In this document: piece after piece, positions 10,374 to 32,819 of the stretch
How the letters are laid out: each line of letters begins with the position of its first letter
Numbering within the stretch: position 1 is the stretch's first letter
Assembly (NCBI GenBank): GCA_022495005.1
Contig: JAGYXB010001100.1
Coordinates: 1,426,001 to 1,490,000 of the forward strand
Direction of reading: 5' to 3'
Length of the DNA stretch: 64,000 nt
Source of the DNA: Rhyacophila brunnea
Taxonomy: Eukaryota > Arthropoda > Insecta > Trichoptera > Rhyacophilidae
Notes under the pieces: generated by a model
The model's input: the letters and a program-made list of their open reading frames with translations, nothing else
What the model was told of the DNA's origin: nothing
Databases searched by the model: none
Position numbers and translations under genes: made by a program

Positions 10374-11606
10374 CATATCCTCGTTCTACCTTGCGAACCT
10401 CATAATTCCAAAATAACCTTTTTACAGGATACAGTAAAAATCGTCGAATGTTTGTTTTAAATACAAACCCACAATTTGTAATTGCCTTAATAATTCCAGT
10501 AATCCAAGTACCTAATAGTTTATGTTTTGCTTTTACTCTTGAATTATGGTAATTATGGATGGCTTTTCAAACGTATATAACAAACATTTTTATCAGTTAT
10601 GGGGTGTCAATCTTCGCCTTGAAGTTGTGTAAATTTACAATTATTGGTATATCATTATTGGGTATTTTTCAATATAGGTACTATATAGTATCTTTTTTAA
10701 TTAATTATTATGTGTAAAAGTGTTTAATACGATTTTGAATGCTGCTTGTGAGAGAAATGATTGAATAATTTCTGAAATTATTCTAAAATAATAATGTTAT
10801 GGAAGACTGAAATTGATCTGGTGAATTTCGTAAAGCATGAGAATAATCAAAATTAACTGCACTAATTAAGAAAAAACATACTTCACTTTACACGTATTAT
10901 AGTATTTATTAGTATTATAAAAGATACTTTTGTATTATTTATTTAAAGTAAAGTCCCTTAACTTCAGAAATGGTAAAATTGGGTAAAATATTTAGGAAAT
11001 GTCTTGACAGAAAATATATAAAATTTTGTTGATTCCATTTTTGAATTTTTTCTAAGGCTGTTAAATAAATTTAATTATCTATGATGGTTTTGTAATATGA
11101 TTTGAATTTTTTTTTAAACTACCATCAAATGGGTTGACTTCTGATTTTAATATTTATCGTTTAGCACCAATATTTTGATTGTTCTCATAGTGTTAGTAAT
11201 GTGATAATGCTAATTTTAAATAATATCTTAAAAGAAGGGGTGAGAATGTGTCGTTTTATTTTATAACTCATCATTATTTGTTACCCCTGCAATAATTACA
11301 TGATTATTATGAATGTTAATTCTACATTGGTAAATGAATGATTCATTGTCATTGGTTTAGCTTCTTATCATATCATGTAGCTTACTAATCCTAGTGATTT
11401 AATTTAATAATCTAGTTGAGGTGCTAGGGATTAAATGAATACTAGCAGCGAATCACATCACCACATACTTATTTATGTGTAAAACAGGATTGAAACTAGA
11501 TTGTGTAAAAATACAATAAAACCTTGAATTGTGAGTAACTTGGTCTATGAGTGTTTTGCAAGACAATTAAATTTTTTAAAATATAAATTTTAACTTGATA
11601 AACAAG
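10374..11606. other. AT-rich intergenic stretch
   Basis: No coding sequence, RNA gene or defined repeat was recognised. Confidence 0.4.
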
Positions 11607-12149
11607 TAGAGTTGGGTTTCGGGAATTCTCGAGAAATTTTCGGGATTTTCCATCCCGAATCTCGAGAATGGAAATTTTTAACATTTCAGGAAATCCCGGA
11701 TCTCGAGAATCTTTTCTCGGGATATGGGATTTCCTTATTATCAAATATTAATTAAAAAAACGATTTTCTATATGGAAAAAGTGGACAGAAAACCCAAAAT
11801 TCTAGGACCGATCGGGGCGGGGCATTTAACACAATTAAGCCAACGTCGAATCAAAATGAGCGCAATTTTTGCAACATCATGGAATTTTGTGTCTCAAAAG
11901 CGTATGCGATTGACAGGTCTGTGTTTTTTGAAATGCTATTTTAATAAGTAATGTTTTAAATTATTTTTTTTTTCCTACTTCTATTTTTTTTGTCTTACAT
12001 AAATAAAAAAAAATCATGTTTTTTTGAAATCTCCCGATTTCTTGAGAACTCTTTTCTGGAAATCCTGAATCTCGAGAATTCAAAATTTCTTCATTTCGAG
12101 AAATCCCGAATCTCGAGATTGAGATTTTCTCGGGAAATACCCAACTCTA
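11607..12149 (+). repeat. hAT-type MITE with CCCGAATCTCGAG subterminal repeats, copy 2
   Basis: The ends TAGAGTTGGGT and ACCCAACTCTA are perfect inverted repeats. The 8-bp flanks TAAACAAG (11599-11606) and TAAACGAG (12150-12157) differ by one base. Internal inverted GGGAATTCTCGAG-like blocks are shared with 3537-3855. The centre carries a segment that copy 1 lacks (about 11760-11950), with no recognisable transposase. Confidence 0.85.
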
Positions 12150-12922
12150 TAAACGAGTGAGGTCTTGAAATGCGAGTAGTATGTATACGCTTAGTCTGCC
12201 GAGGATTACATGATCACAACTGAGCCGATGGTTATTCTCTCTCTGTTCCTCTCACTGTGAAATCCTCAAAAGGTAGAAAAAGCAAGTGTTATTGAATAGG
12301 TTTTTTGTTAATGTCGCACAAAAAGAAAGGTTTCAAGGAGCCAGCCAACACACAACGGTGATTTTGTTAGTGGAAGTCTTCCTACACAATAATTAATAAA
12401 TTCATCATTTGAGTTGCCATTATTTCTTATGAGGAATTCCGTTTTGATGTACGAGTGATTTAGAATACAACACGTATCCAAAATAAATTATGCTCACAAT
12501 CCAAGGTCTGAGTACATAAGCATTTTATTCTCAATATTGGAGTATAATATAAAATGTCATTATAATTTTCATAGCAACCGTATATTATGATTTTAATGTT
12601 TTAGTTTGATCATAAGTCCATCAAACACTAAAATCATTGATAATGAATGTAAAGAAATATCAATATTTATTCGTGGAATAGTAATAAATGATCATTTGAA
12701 AACGAGACCTCATTTACGGAGTGTTGAAAACAGTTAGGTATCTATAATTTACAATCGAATATTATAATTAATATTTCATTTTGAAGTCGATTTATTTGAC
12801 TGGGTCACCGGTTCACTTGTATTTATTTGATCCTCAGCAGCTCAATTAATGATTTGTCATAGGTGATATCAATTGTTTTTTGATTGCTATAAAGTAGAAG
12901 CTTTCAAAATAATACTCCTATC

Positions 12923-13751
12923 CAGTGTTGCCAACCGTACTATAATTATGGTACAATACTCAAAGGTGTTGAAAACCTCCTTCTATCTCTATAAAGCCTA
13001 ATTGTATGAAATTGAAGCAAAAAAAGGATCGCTGGTCCACTGATTTAGTTAGCTAAAAGAGACTCGCATTGCAAGTTCATTTGCAGAGAACTTCACACTA
13101 CGGCCGTCGTGGGTGTATAGACCGATTTTCACAATCTGCACCATAAGATCAGCACTTTTGCGTGTAAACAGTAATCGTGATAGTTTTACACACTATTGGC
13201 ACCAGTAAATCCATGCATGTGTACAGACCATGGCCCCTACGAGGGGGGGGGGGTGACTCTAGCCTAGGGGCCCGGCGTGTCGGGTTGACCACATAATTGA
13301 GATAAACACACATCTTAAATTTACTCTAATAGTTTTCCTGCGGCGCTACCTATTTTACTTTGGTGGTTTACCATTTTAAAATATATGGTTGTGCGATGTA
13401 ATTTATGGTTATTGTGTGTTGATACTCGACAACTCCATATTCGATGTGTTAAAAATCGCTAAAAATACATTTTTATTGACTTCGAACACCATTTAGAAAA
13501 TGCCACTTTAGAACGTCAGACTGCCTTTAACCTTAGTGATAGGTAGGGGGAGGGGGCGCCAAAGATCCTGGCCTGGGGGCCCGCTTCAGGATGTGGGGGC
13601 CATGGTACAGACACTATAATCACATAACAGAAATACCGTATATTATGTGAAAAACAAAATACTATAATTTTACACCAAATATGCCAAAATACTATAATTT
13701 TTACACATTTGTACTATTAATAATCGATGTAGAAAAACGTGGCCAACACTG
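12923..13751 (+). repeat. hAT-like element, CAGTGTTGCCAAC ends, with an inner GC-rich insert
   Basis: The left tip is CAGTGTTGCCAACCG and the right tip is GGCCAACACTG. The flanking 8-mers agree at only 5 of 8 positions. Inside is a piece of another dispersed repeat (13000-13200, compare 51020-51115 and 47985-48065) and the CATGGCCCC palindromic segment at 13213-13625. Confidence 0.55.
13213..13625 (+). repeat. CCATGGCCCC-ended repeat, copy 1
   Basis: It starts ACCATGGCCCCTAC and ends GTGGGGGCCATGGT as an inverted pair. Inside are GAGATAAACACAC and a G9-10 homopolymer near 13241. Related sequence lies at 30110-30550 and inside the hAT element at 37870-38010. Confidence 0.6.
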
Positions 13752-14484
13752 CTTTTGTCCTATAATCAATTGCTATTTTTTTTTTACATAAAAATATCTG
13801 ATATTGGGCAGGTAAATGTTAGTTATTGGTTCCACTGCCTAATTTGTTTAACTGATAATTAAAATGTTAATTTTAATTGATTGTTTTGTCGATAAAATAT
13901 AATTTTTTTATTATTTTATATTATGAAGAATTATTACTAATACATTTTTATTGAAAATTACTTGAAATCTACTTATACATAGAACTTTGTTTATTAAAAT
14001 GTTAATCAATGGGTCTAATTATTAATGAACTTTGTATATAATTATGTATTGTAATTAATTATGTGAACTGTTTCGATGTAGGATGAGTTCCATGTTAGTA
14101 GAGAGACCACCATTTTAGTTATGATCGTATTGGTTTTGAGGTGGTTGTAATTTCGGTTTTACGATTAGACATCATTATCAAACCACTTTATAATCAAAGT
14201 GTAGATTGGTGTACTCGTGTGGAAATTGTTCAAAAATGGTTTGTTTTAGATGTACGCATGTCTTTCGAATGCGAAATGACGATTAGTATATATATATAAC
14301 AGCAGTTATAGTGAATATAAATTATATTCAGAAAATGAAAATTTGTTTTCCTTTTTTTTGTCCATTATCCAATTATTGTAGATGTATCGGACCAATCGTG
14401 TCTGGAAATTTGTACCTATGTATGCAGTTGGTCGTATCACAGTTCACCTTGAGATGTTGTATCGGCGATAGATGACCGTAGTTA

Positions 14485-14673
14485 TTTTTTTTTTTTTTTA
14501 ACCATGTCTGATTCTTTGCATCAACAGATTTTGTTTTTACGAGATATGGATGTTAACCACTTGCTCAATCTCATCCATACTCTTGACTCATACACAAATT
14601 GAAAAACAATATGTGTACTTGCCAGACCCAGGATTCGAACTTGGGACCGATGACATTATAGGCCGATGCTTAA
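14485..14673 (-). repeat. tRNA-derived SINE, copy 2 (minus, 5' damaged)
   Basis: Its poly(A) tail reads as the T-run 14485-14499. The body (GTTTTTACGAGATATGGATG and ACACAAATTGAAAAACAATA) and box B (GGATTCGAACT as read on the plus strand, 14631-14641) match the other copies. The tRNA head is eroded beyond about 14670. Confidence 0.75.
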
Positions 14674-14697
14674 TAAAACACATTGACTGCTGACTAG

Positions 14698-14808
14698 ATA
14701 ATTACTTTTTAATTACCACATTTAAATAGCATTCTAATTATATTGAATGGCCACCTAATCGTTACGTGCTGGGCGGGTCTTTAGCGTCCAATGTATTAAG
14801 GCGCACGG
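14698..14808 (+). repeat. dispersed repeat, copy 1
   Basis: It shares ATTACTTTTTAATTACCA, GGCCACCTAATCGTTACG and TCTTTAGCGTCCAATGT with 29033-29140 in the same order and orientation. The type is unknown. Confidence 0.6.
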
Positions 14809-15026
14809 CCATCATGTGGTAAAGTATAGTATTGAGATCAAATTCATGTCTAAATAAAACATTTACAAGATTTGTAATGAAACCACGGAATGCAAAAAAG
14901 ACAGAAGAAAATAGGTAGGTAAATAAATTAGAAATACAATCATATCACACATATTTTTTAATTCTGGTAAGTGCTCCTATGAAGCCTCCTAAAATTTTAC
15001 TTTCATAAAACAGGTATATCCACATA

Positions 15027-15297
15027 TCGCACCCTCGCAACTAAACCGCCACCAAAAGTCCAAAAACCAGTCCAAATTTACGTGTTTTGAGTTAATTACT
15101 ATGTTTCATTGTCTATCGTTCATTATATGTACCGAAAATTTCATATCTCTAAGTCAATAAATTCAAGTCAAAACTTCATTCAATATCTAAACATATTTCA
15201 AAAACACAGTACAAAAATGCGAAAAGTAAAAACTTCAAAGCTGGTTTTCTCTGTTTGACGATTTTTGGATTGTGGCAGTTTAGTTGCGAGGGTGCGA
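15027..15297 (+). repeat. TA-bounded MITE, TCGCACCCTCGCAACTAAAC ends
   Basis: TCGCACCCTCGCAACTAAAC on the left is mirrored by GTTTAGTTGCGAGGGTGCGA on the right (one mismatch in the following bases), each flanked by TA (15025-15026 and 15298-15299). This is a Tc1/mariner-like signature. No coding sequence is inside. Confidence 0.75.
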
Positions 15298-15299
15298 TA

Positions 15300-16519
15300 T
15301 TATGGTCAAAATCTGATAAAAAATAAACATTGTCATGGCTTTCACAGTGTGGTACATGATTCTGTAGCCATCATCACATCCAAGAGTACGACAAGACGTT
15401 GCAGCAGTCAGGAGATATGTATTCTGTATATAATTTCACACAATAATATGTAATGATCACAGAACAGATTAATAAATAGAATTCATATAGGCTATACACC
15501 CAATACACTACATTTTGAAGCAAGCTTTGAATGTGAGTGTCACACGAAAATGAAACACATTATAGACGTGCATTAGTCTATGTTGCAACCTTCAAATTAG
15601 AGGTGAGTTGGAAATACTGTCATCAGTTTGTGTACTCAAGTTTCGGATGAAACTACCCATACTCAGTATGTGTGGCCCAATAAACTTCTTCCAAAAAACT
15701 TGTGATGATATCCATCACGAGTCGCTGTTCTGTGCACTCGCCAGTTGGTAGACTTTCAACACCATTGACATTAAATGCACGCGAACGAGATAGCCCTTGA
15801 ATATAGGTATATTTTAATTTATTAGTCTACTGCGTTCGAATGTATGAATAATAGGTAAAAAATTATGTGTCGCAGCACAGTGGTGAGATGACGCACAGGC
15901 TTAGGCTTGTTATATGACCGCTCAAAACATGTTTGAAATTTAAAAAAAAATCACTGTCATCCATTTTTGTTAACAAGAATATTGTAACCTAACAGAAAAA
16001 CTCATAAATTTAAAATGTGTTTAAAATTTTATAACAAATGGGACTTTTCGACAAGCCGAGCTCAGCGTATTTTTAGCGATTCTATTGAAGCTGATACACG
16101 GAGTTCCCTGAGACGATACGTATTTCAAATACTAATAAGGAGTTGGTTTTAGTTTCTTTGTTGACTGGTTTAAAATGAAATTTCTTGAATTCGTCGGTAA
16201 GCATTTTTGGTCGGAAGAGGTACCTGAATAAAAAGGGGTCTCGGAGTTTCTTAAATTATCGGTTATTTTTTTCTGAGAAACAAAAAAACCTATACATTTT
16301 CAACAGATGACAACGCGTACTATATTTTTTCCCCAAATACTTTAAATTTGGAGGCTCTGTACTATAATTCCACTTTGAAAAGATGGCAACACTGATACCG
16401 GTAGTAAGTATACATGGTCTTCAAAATCTACCAGTTTTCCCATCTCTACTTCAAATACACCAATATTGTCAGTGCATAAACTGATAGCAGTTGTCAGAAC
16501 AATGCACATGCTTAGATTA
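15300..16519. other. intergenic stretch downstream of the zinc-finger gene
   Basis: No gene was recognised. The sequence near 15535-15600 is weakly similar to 46320-46385 (a TGTCCTACGAAAATGAA-like block). An ATGGCAACACTG motif near 16382 is probably a transposon end. Confidence 0.4.
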
Positions 16520-16640
16520 AAGTATTCTTGATATGTGTTTAAGTTTATCCCATATTTTTCCACACTCGAGATCGGTTGCCTGTTACTCCACACCCGTTAG
16601 GTATTTCAGTCCACATTAATTCTGTGTTCCCTGGTAATGA
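16520..16640 (-). repeat. dispersed repeat with CACACTCGAGATC core, copy 1
   Basis: The block TTATCCCATATTTTTCCACA, then CTCGAGATCGGTTGCCTG, then CACACCCGTTAGGTATTTC recurs at 32485-32600 and, more diverged, at 46445-46560. It is probably a retroelement fragment, read on the minus strand. Confidence 0.5.
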
Positions 16641-16960
16641 TCTATAACAGGCGTGTCTAACATGTCACGGGATGGATTTTGGTAGAAATAATAACATAGG
16701 CACAAATGAATTGAGTCATGAAAATGTAAAAAGCATGTATGTACATTCAGATGTAATAAAATATGCTCTTATTGAGATTTTGAAGGGGATACATTAATCA
16801 TACAAGTTTTATTACCTTTTATTATTTTATTACCAGCAGGCTTATTCTAACATATCACTTTACATCGAAAAAGACCTAATTGTGATAGATATATCACATT
16901 TATCACTTTACGTATTCCGACGAGAATAAAAAAATGATAATTCACAAAGTGTCAAATGTT

Positions 16961-16966
16961 TTTATT
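16961..16966 (-). promoter_or_regulatory. poly(A) signal of the ZAD zinc-finger gene
   Basis: On the minus strand the hexamer AATAAA starts three bases after the TGA stop codon (stop at 16969-16971). If it is used, the 3'UTR is extremely short. Confidence 0.5.
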
Positions 16967-16968
16967 AT

Positions 16969-27962
<10,994 letters not shown>

Positions 27963-28423
27963 TATATTTAATTTTGGATTAAAATGTCCCTTTTCACACA
28001 CAAAACAGTTTTACGTTTTTATAAATATTTTTATACCACTGTTCTTCACAAGTTTTACGATATCATCATGTTGGTCAACATGTAAAATGACAGCGAATAC
28101 AGGGCCATACTGTGGTATTTATACGCACAAAAACAGTAAATTTGGTAATCATTCATTGATAACACAAATTTATTACACACCTCTGAAGATATTTAAAAGA
28201 GATTAATTGATTAATATTATTGAAAAAAATCAGTACACAGTTTTTACATTTGGTGCTTATGTCGTTTTTTGATAATCAATTATTAAACTCATATGTACTT
28301 ACTGTAGGTACAACGATTTCGTATTGTTTGGAAATCCTGCTGAAATAATGTGGCATAATGGGTGTGTTGCATTAACTGTAACACTTCTATTATTATTATA
28401 CTATATTATCATCTAAATGAATA

Positions 28424-29032
28424 ATCGAGTTGTCAAAACCTTTCTGGACGACTTTTATAAATGAAAATGACATGTGAATGCCATCTGCTTTATTAACATA
28501 AAATCTATCAAGTTAAGCTGGGTGAGAGTTTCAAATTGTGTTATATTTTGTCAGAAAGTCATTTAGAATAAATATTTGGGTTACTTTCAAAAACCACTCT
28601 GCTTGAGAATTGATTTACAAAAATCATTCAAAATGATATGGTCCAATCAATTAGTGTCGAGGTTCATTCAAAAATACAAGTAATCTAGTGATTTAATAAA
28701 CAGATTACTTTCAATATTTTTAAACTTATATATTTTATTTTTCTGATCATCAATGATAAAGAATCAATGTCGGTAAAAAATATGTATAGTGTAATAAGCT
28801 ATTATTAATTGCATTCTATTAATATATGATAAAGTGCAGTATGATAATACAGATAACGTGTTCTTAATTTGCAAAACATCAACGAGCAATGGTAATTATT
28901 TTTTGTAGGTGGCCTTTAAGTAAACATTTAAAGGTACTATTCGGTTATCAGGAATACAGCGGAAAACACATTTTGAAAATAGCCGATAAACTAGATTATT
29001 TGTTAAGTTAACCTAACCAAACCTAACCTATG
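28424..29032 (+). repeat. diverged relative of the telomere-like foldback element
   Basis: 28424-28605 matches 37185-37345 in inverse orientation (GTGAATGCCATCTGCTT, GGTGAGAGTTTCAAATTGTG). 28933-29032 matches one arm of the palindrome 36957-37165 (ACAGCGGAAAACACATTTTG, AAAATAGCCGATAAACTAGA, CCTAACCAAACCTAACCTA). The two parts therefore belong to one element. Confidence 0.65.
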
Positions 29033-29140
29033 GAAATTACTTTTTAATTACCATATTTAAATAGCATGCTAATTATATCGAACGGCCACCTAATCGTTAC
29101 GCGCTGGGCGCATCTTTAGCGTCCAATGTTTTAATATCAC
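29033..29140 (+). repeat. dispersed repeat, copy 2
   Basis: It matches 14698-14808 (TTTTTAATTACCATATTTAA, GGCCACCTAATCGTTACGC, TCTTTAGCGTCCAATGTTT). Confidence 0.6.
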
Positions 29141-29299
29141 TGGCTCGAGAGTCTAAATGAGTAATATTATATAGTTTTGCATAATTTTGATAGCTATTTT
29201 GTCTTTCAAAATTAATAAAATTTTATGTGTCGATTACTGCTATCATTTTGCCCAAATGAAGTTTGATCCTGATTAAAATAGTTTGAATATTGGCCATAT

Positions 29300-29436
29300 T
29301 GTCGGCAGTGACTCATTGGTCGCGTTTGTCGTTGACGTGTTGTTGTCAGTGGTGCGGTTACGTTCAGTGGAATAATAGTTTTTTACTTACCAATTGGATT
29401 ATAATAATATACAATACACATTGTTTATAAAACGTA
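29300..29436 (+). promoter_or_regulatory. candidate non-coding first exon or promoter (speculative)
   Basis: A locally GC-richer block has two TCAGT initiator-like motifs (GTTGTCAGTGGTG, ACGTTCAGTGG) and ends at a perfect donor, AAAAC|GTAAGT (29431). It lies 9 kb upstream of the l(2)gl coding exon, which itself begins at an acceptor and so needs an upstream exon. No transcript evidence is available. Confidence 0.25.
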
Positions 29437-30044
29437 AGTCCTAGATCATAATTCTGTCTATCGTTTTGCCCATTTTATAGAAATCCTTGTCATGTTTTTT
29501 GTACTTCAAAGTTATATGTAGGTACCTGTCAGGCAGGCGTTGTCTGCAAAAGGACAATGTACCCGGCGAAGAATGCCAAAAATATATTTATATGTTTGGA
29601 GAGGCCCTGTTTTTATATTACAATTTACAACATAATTAAAATCGCTGCATTCGTACAATCAACGTCGGTTTATGATATGGCATAATGTTTTTTTTTAACG
29701 AAAACAACAGGTTTGACAGCATTCGACCGATGCCCGATAACTGTAAATCTAAGGTATTTTGAATACTCTTATTACCATTGTCATTGCGAACTAATTCTGA
29801 GAACCTTTACCGATACACCTTGCAACGAATTCAGTATTATTTTCATTATTTGCCCCCACATGCCGGTTTTATGGCTTCAATCAAAAACTCCTGATTACTT
29901 ACTGATGGGAATCTAGATAAAATATGTGCAACTATAAAACAGTGATTATGTACCTATATTGCTTCTCGACATTCTGTACACGATCAATCTAATATAATAA
30001 ATAACAAGCGTGTATGTTTAGTTTAAATGCAGCATAATTGGTGT

Positions 30045-30550
30045 AATACGGCAGTGACGTCCCTAGACAAAATGCCGCCCCTAGGCAGCGTCAAAATGCC
30101 GCCCCATTTTTTTATCATCCTTTCATTACTCCAATATCTAAGAAATGTGTTGTATGAAGCATGGCCCCCTCATCCTGAAGCGGGCCCTATGTTAGGATTT
30201 TTGCCCCCCCCTACCTATCGCGAATGATAAAAGCAGTGTGACGCTCTACAGTAATGTTTTCCAAATGGTGTACGCGTTAAAATTGATGTGTATATTTAGT
30301 GTTTTTTTGTATATTTTAATACATACACTTGAATTGTGGAGTTTTTGAGTATCGCTACACAATTATAAATTGTATTGTGTAACCATATAATTTTAAATAA
30401 TAATTATCATTATTGAAGGAAAATAACGCCGCAGGCGAATTTTTTGCTATTAGAGCAAATTTGTGATAAGTGTTTATCTCACTTATCGAGCCCGAGCCCC
30501 AGGTTAGAGCCCTGTCAGCCCCCCCCCTTGTGGGGGCCATGGTTTGGATA
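30045..30550 (+). repeat. CCATGGCCCC-ended repeat, copy 2
   Basis: It begins CAGTGACGTCCCTAGAC (a hAT-like tip), has GCATGGCCCCCTCATCCTGA and ends GTGGGGGCCATGGTTTGG. It shares the inner GATAAGTGTTTATCTCACTT zone and the GCCGCAGGCG block with 13213-13625 and 37870-38010. Confidence 0.5.
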
Positions 30551-31970
30551 CATTACTATTAAAATATACACCTACCACTAAGCTGAAACATACAAAATTA
30601 AATTTAGATATCAATAAATAAATAAGCGAATAAATATAATATTAAATAGACACTTACCCAAATCACCAGAGTCTGAGATGCCATTTGGTTAATATGTCTG
30701 ACACATTTGGTTTGTATCATTTAGTAATACCTACGCAGATGTATTATTTTCACACCATTTTTTCTATGCTATTATTGTACCCTACAACATGTAAACAAAA
30801 TAATTTTCCTCATTATTTTTTAAATATAAACCTAAATTTAATCATAAATACACTATTAATTAATAGTCTCAACATTCAACCGTTGATGATTGAAATAAAC
30901 TACAAATCCACACTATTATCAGCAAAAATATGTTTACAAAAAAAACGACTTAAAAGAAGGTATTGCACAGTATTGTATTCACAGCACGATAAATATGATA
31001 TAATCTAGGTAGATACCTACTAGTGTACATTTTTATTACAATTAGATGGTATTAACGTAAATACCTATTATATGCACGAATACTAATTGATTATGTCAAA
31101 TGTCAATAAGGATTAATAATCATTATGAATAGGTACATCCGGCAACTTTTAAATCTCGCGAATGACTGGCAAAAATATTTGGATAAATTAAAAAATACGG
31201 TATGTACCTATCTACCTATAAATCTCTACCATAAATTCTCCTTGTTTCGTTACCAACGTTGATATAATACCTATATAATATTATTTTCTTTTAATAACTA
31301 TGGCGCGACATAATTATTAGTATATACGCCAAAAAATATTCTGGCGGGTAGGTTAGCAAACAATGTTTCGGTCATCGGAGAGAAAACATTTAAATTTAGA
31401 ACAAAATAAATAATAAAATGTATGTACGTGCATTATTACCAACCTACATAGTATTTTTATGCAATATTGCAATTTAATAAATAAAATAAAGTATTGTAAC
31501 TGTATTTTTTTACCCACGCGTTTTAAAATAAAATAACACTACATTCCAAAAAATCATATGGAAATTGTCATTCCTTTTCACATTTGCACAACATAATCAA
31601 AATATTATAATAAGTGTTAACAATATTGGCGGGTGAATAATGTATCGTTTAAATGACATCCATCAAATGAGCCCAGATTGCAATAAAAATAAATAAACGC
31701 CCCCGAGAGCTTATGTTGGAAACCTATCAGGACCTTTTATTATTTATTTAGTCGAATATTTTGAAAATTATCTATGAAATAATTTTAATATAGTTTTTTT
31801 TCCTTTTCTGACCTTAATATGACTAAGCACTTAAGAAAGGCTGAATAAATTGTTATAAAAATCTTTGTAAAAGCCTATCGAAAAAACCTCTTTGATTGAG
31901 TGTTTTTGTACTCCCACATTGTCCAGGCCAAATATTCATCGTCTGGAGTGAGACCAATGTTGCATAGAAC
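30551..31970. other. AT-rich intergenic stretch
   Basis: A 107-codon frame at 30685-31008 is isoleucine, asparagine and leucine-rich by base composition and is not credible. Nothing else was recognised. Confidence 0.4.
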
Positions 31971-32328
31971 CAATGACATTATTAATGGACGACGCACTCA
32001 ATACAGTAGCTAGCAAGTAAATTCGCGCATTCGCATGTTTTGGTAGACGTCGCGCAATTTCCATTATGCGATATCACGCATCGGGAATTTATAGCAATAT
32101 GACCTTTATTGTAATGTCGTTAGGGCAGTGTTTCTAATGTCAATGTTCATTTGAGTGAACCCGTTCGAACCGAACCATTCGGCAGACCCAACAAAAAGCA
32201 TCAGGAATTTATAGCAATATCACCTTTATTGTAATGGCGTTAGAACAGATTATGCCATTCGGCAGACCCTGACAATAAAGTGAGTGTCATTTTCTTTTCC
32301 AGACGATTCGTCCATATTAATGTCATTG
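31971..32328 (+). repeat. CAATGACATTATTAATGGAC MITE, copy 1
   Basis: The ends CAATGACATTATTAATGGAC and (reverse of right) CAATGACATTAATATGGACG pair. The flanking 8-mers CATAGAAC at 31963-31970 and 32329-32336 are identical. A 52-bp segment with TAGCAATATSACCTTTATTG occurs twice inside (32078-32129 and 32198-32249). The opposite-strand copy is 44922-45303. Confidence 0.88.
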
Positions 32329-32484
32329 CATAGAACACAAGATCTAAATGTGAAAGCCAGTCGCACATGGACCAAAGTTTTGACGCAGGATTCGCTTTAT
32401 TATTTTAGGTCATAAAACCGACTGTCCTCAAAGATTAAACGCGCGTTTTGTTTACGTGACAAATTTAATGCATATTATAACGTA

Positions 32485-32600
32485 TTCTTTACACGTGTTT
32501 AAATCTATCCCATATTTGTTCACACTCGAGATCTATACCTCGTTATACCACACCCGGTAGGGTAAGCCAATTCCCGTTAATTTTGTGCTCCTTATCTGGT
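32485..32600 (-). repeat. dispersed repeat with CACACTCGAGATC core, copy 2
   Basis: It contains TATCCCATATTTGTTCACAC, TCGAGATCTATACC and CACACCCGGTAGG in the same order as 16520-16640. Confidence 0.5.
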
Positions 32601-32819
32601 GCAGGCCTACAAACCCACAAAAATAAACCATGTAGGTATCTGTATAATGTAATAAGTCTGTTTACAAACATTTTAAATGTTTTTATACAAATGCCCATAA
32701 TTGACAACATGACGTGCAAATTAACACACAAAAAGCTTTTCACTGAAAGTAACGACGCGTCGTCTCGCGGAGTGTTGTTTTGATTAAAGCGCGCATTTAA
32801 AAAAAAAATGTGAACTGTC

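Larger units (their letters stand above)
28000..29299. other. region upstream of the ZAD gene with repeats
   Basis: It contains a composite repeat (28424-29032) and a second dispersed repeat (29033-29140). No promoter element of the ZAD gene could be pinned down. Confidence 0.4.

Noticed and set aside
30685..31008. 107-codon frame with many Ile/Asn/Leu
   Set aside because: The composition follows AT-rich DNA and there is no motif or splice signal.
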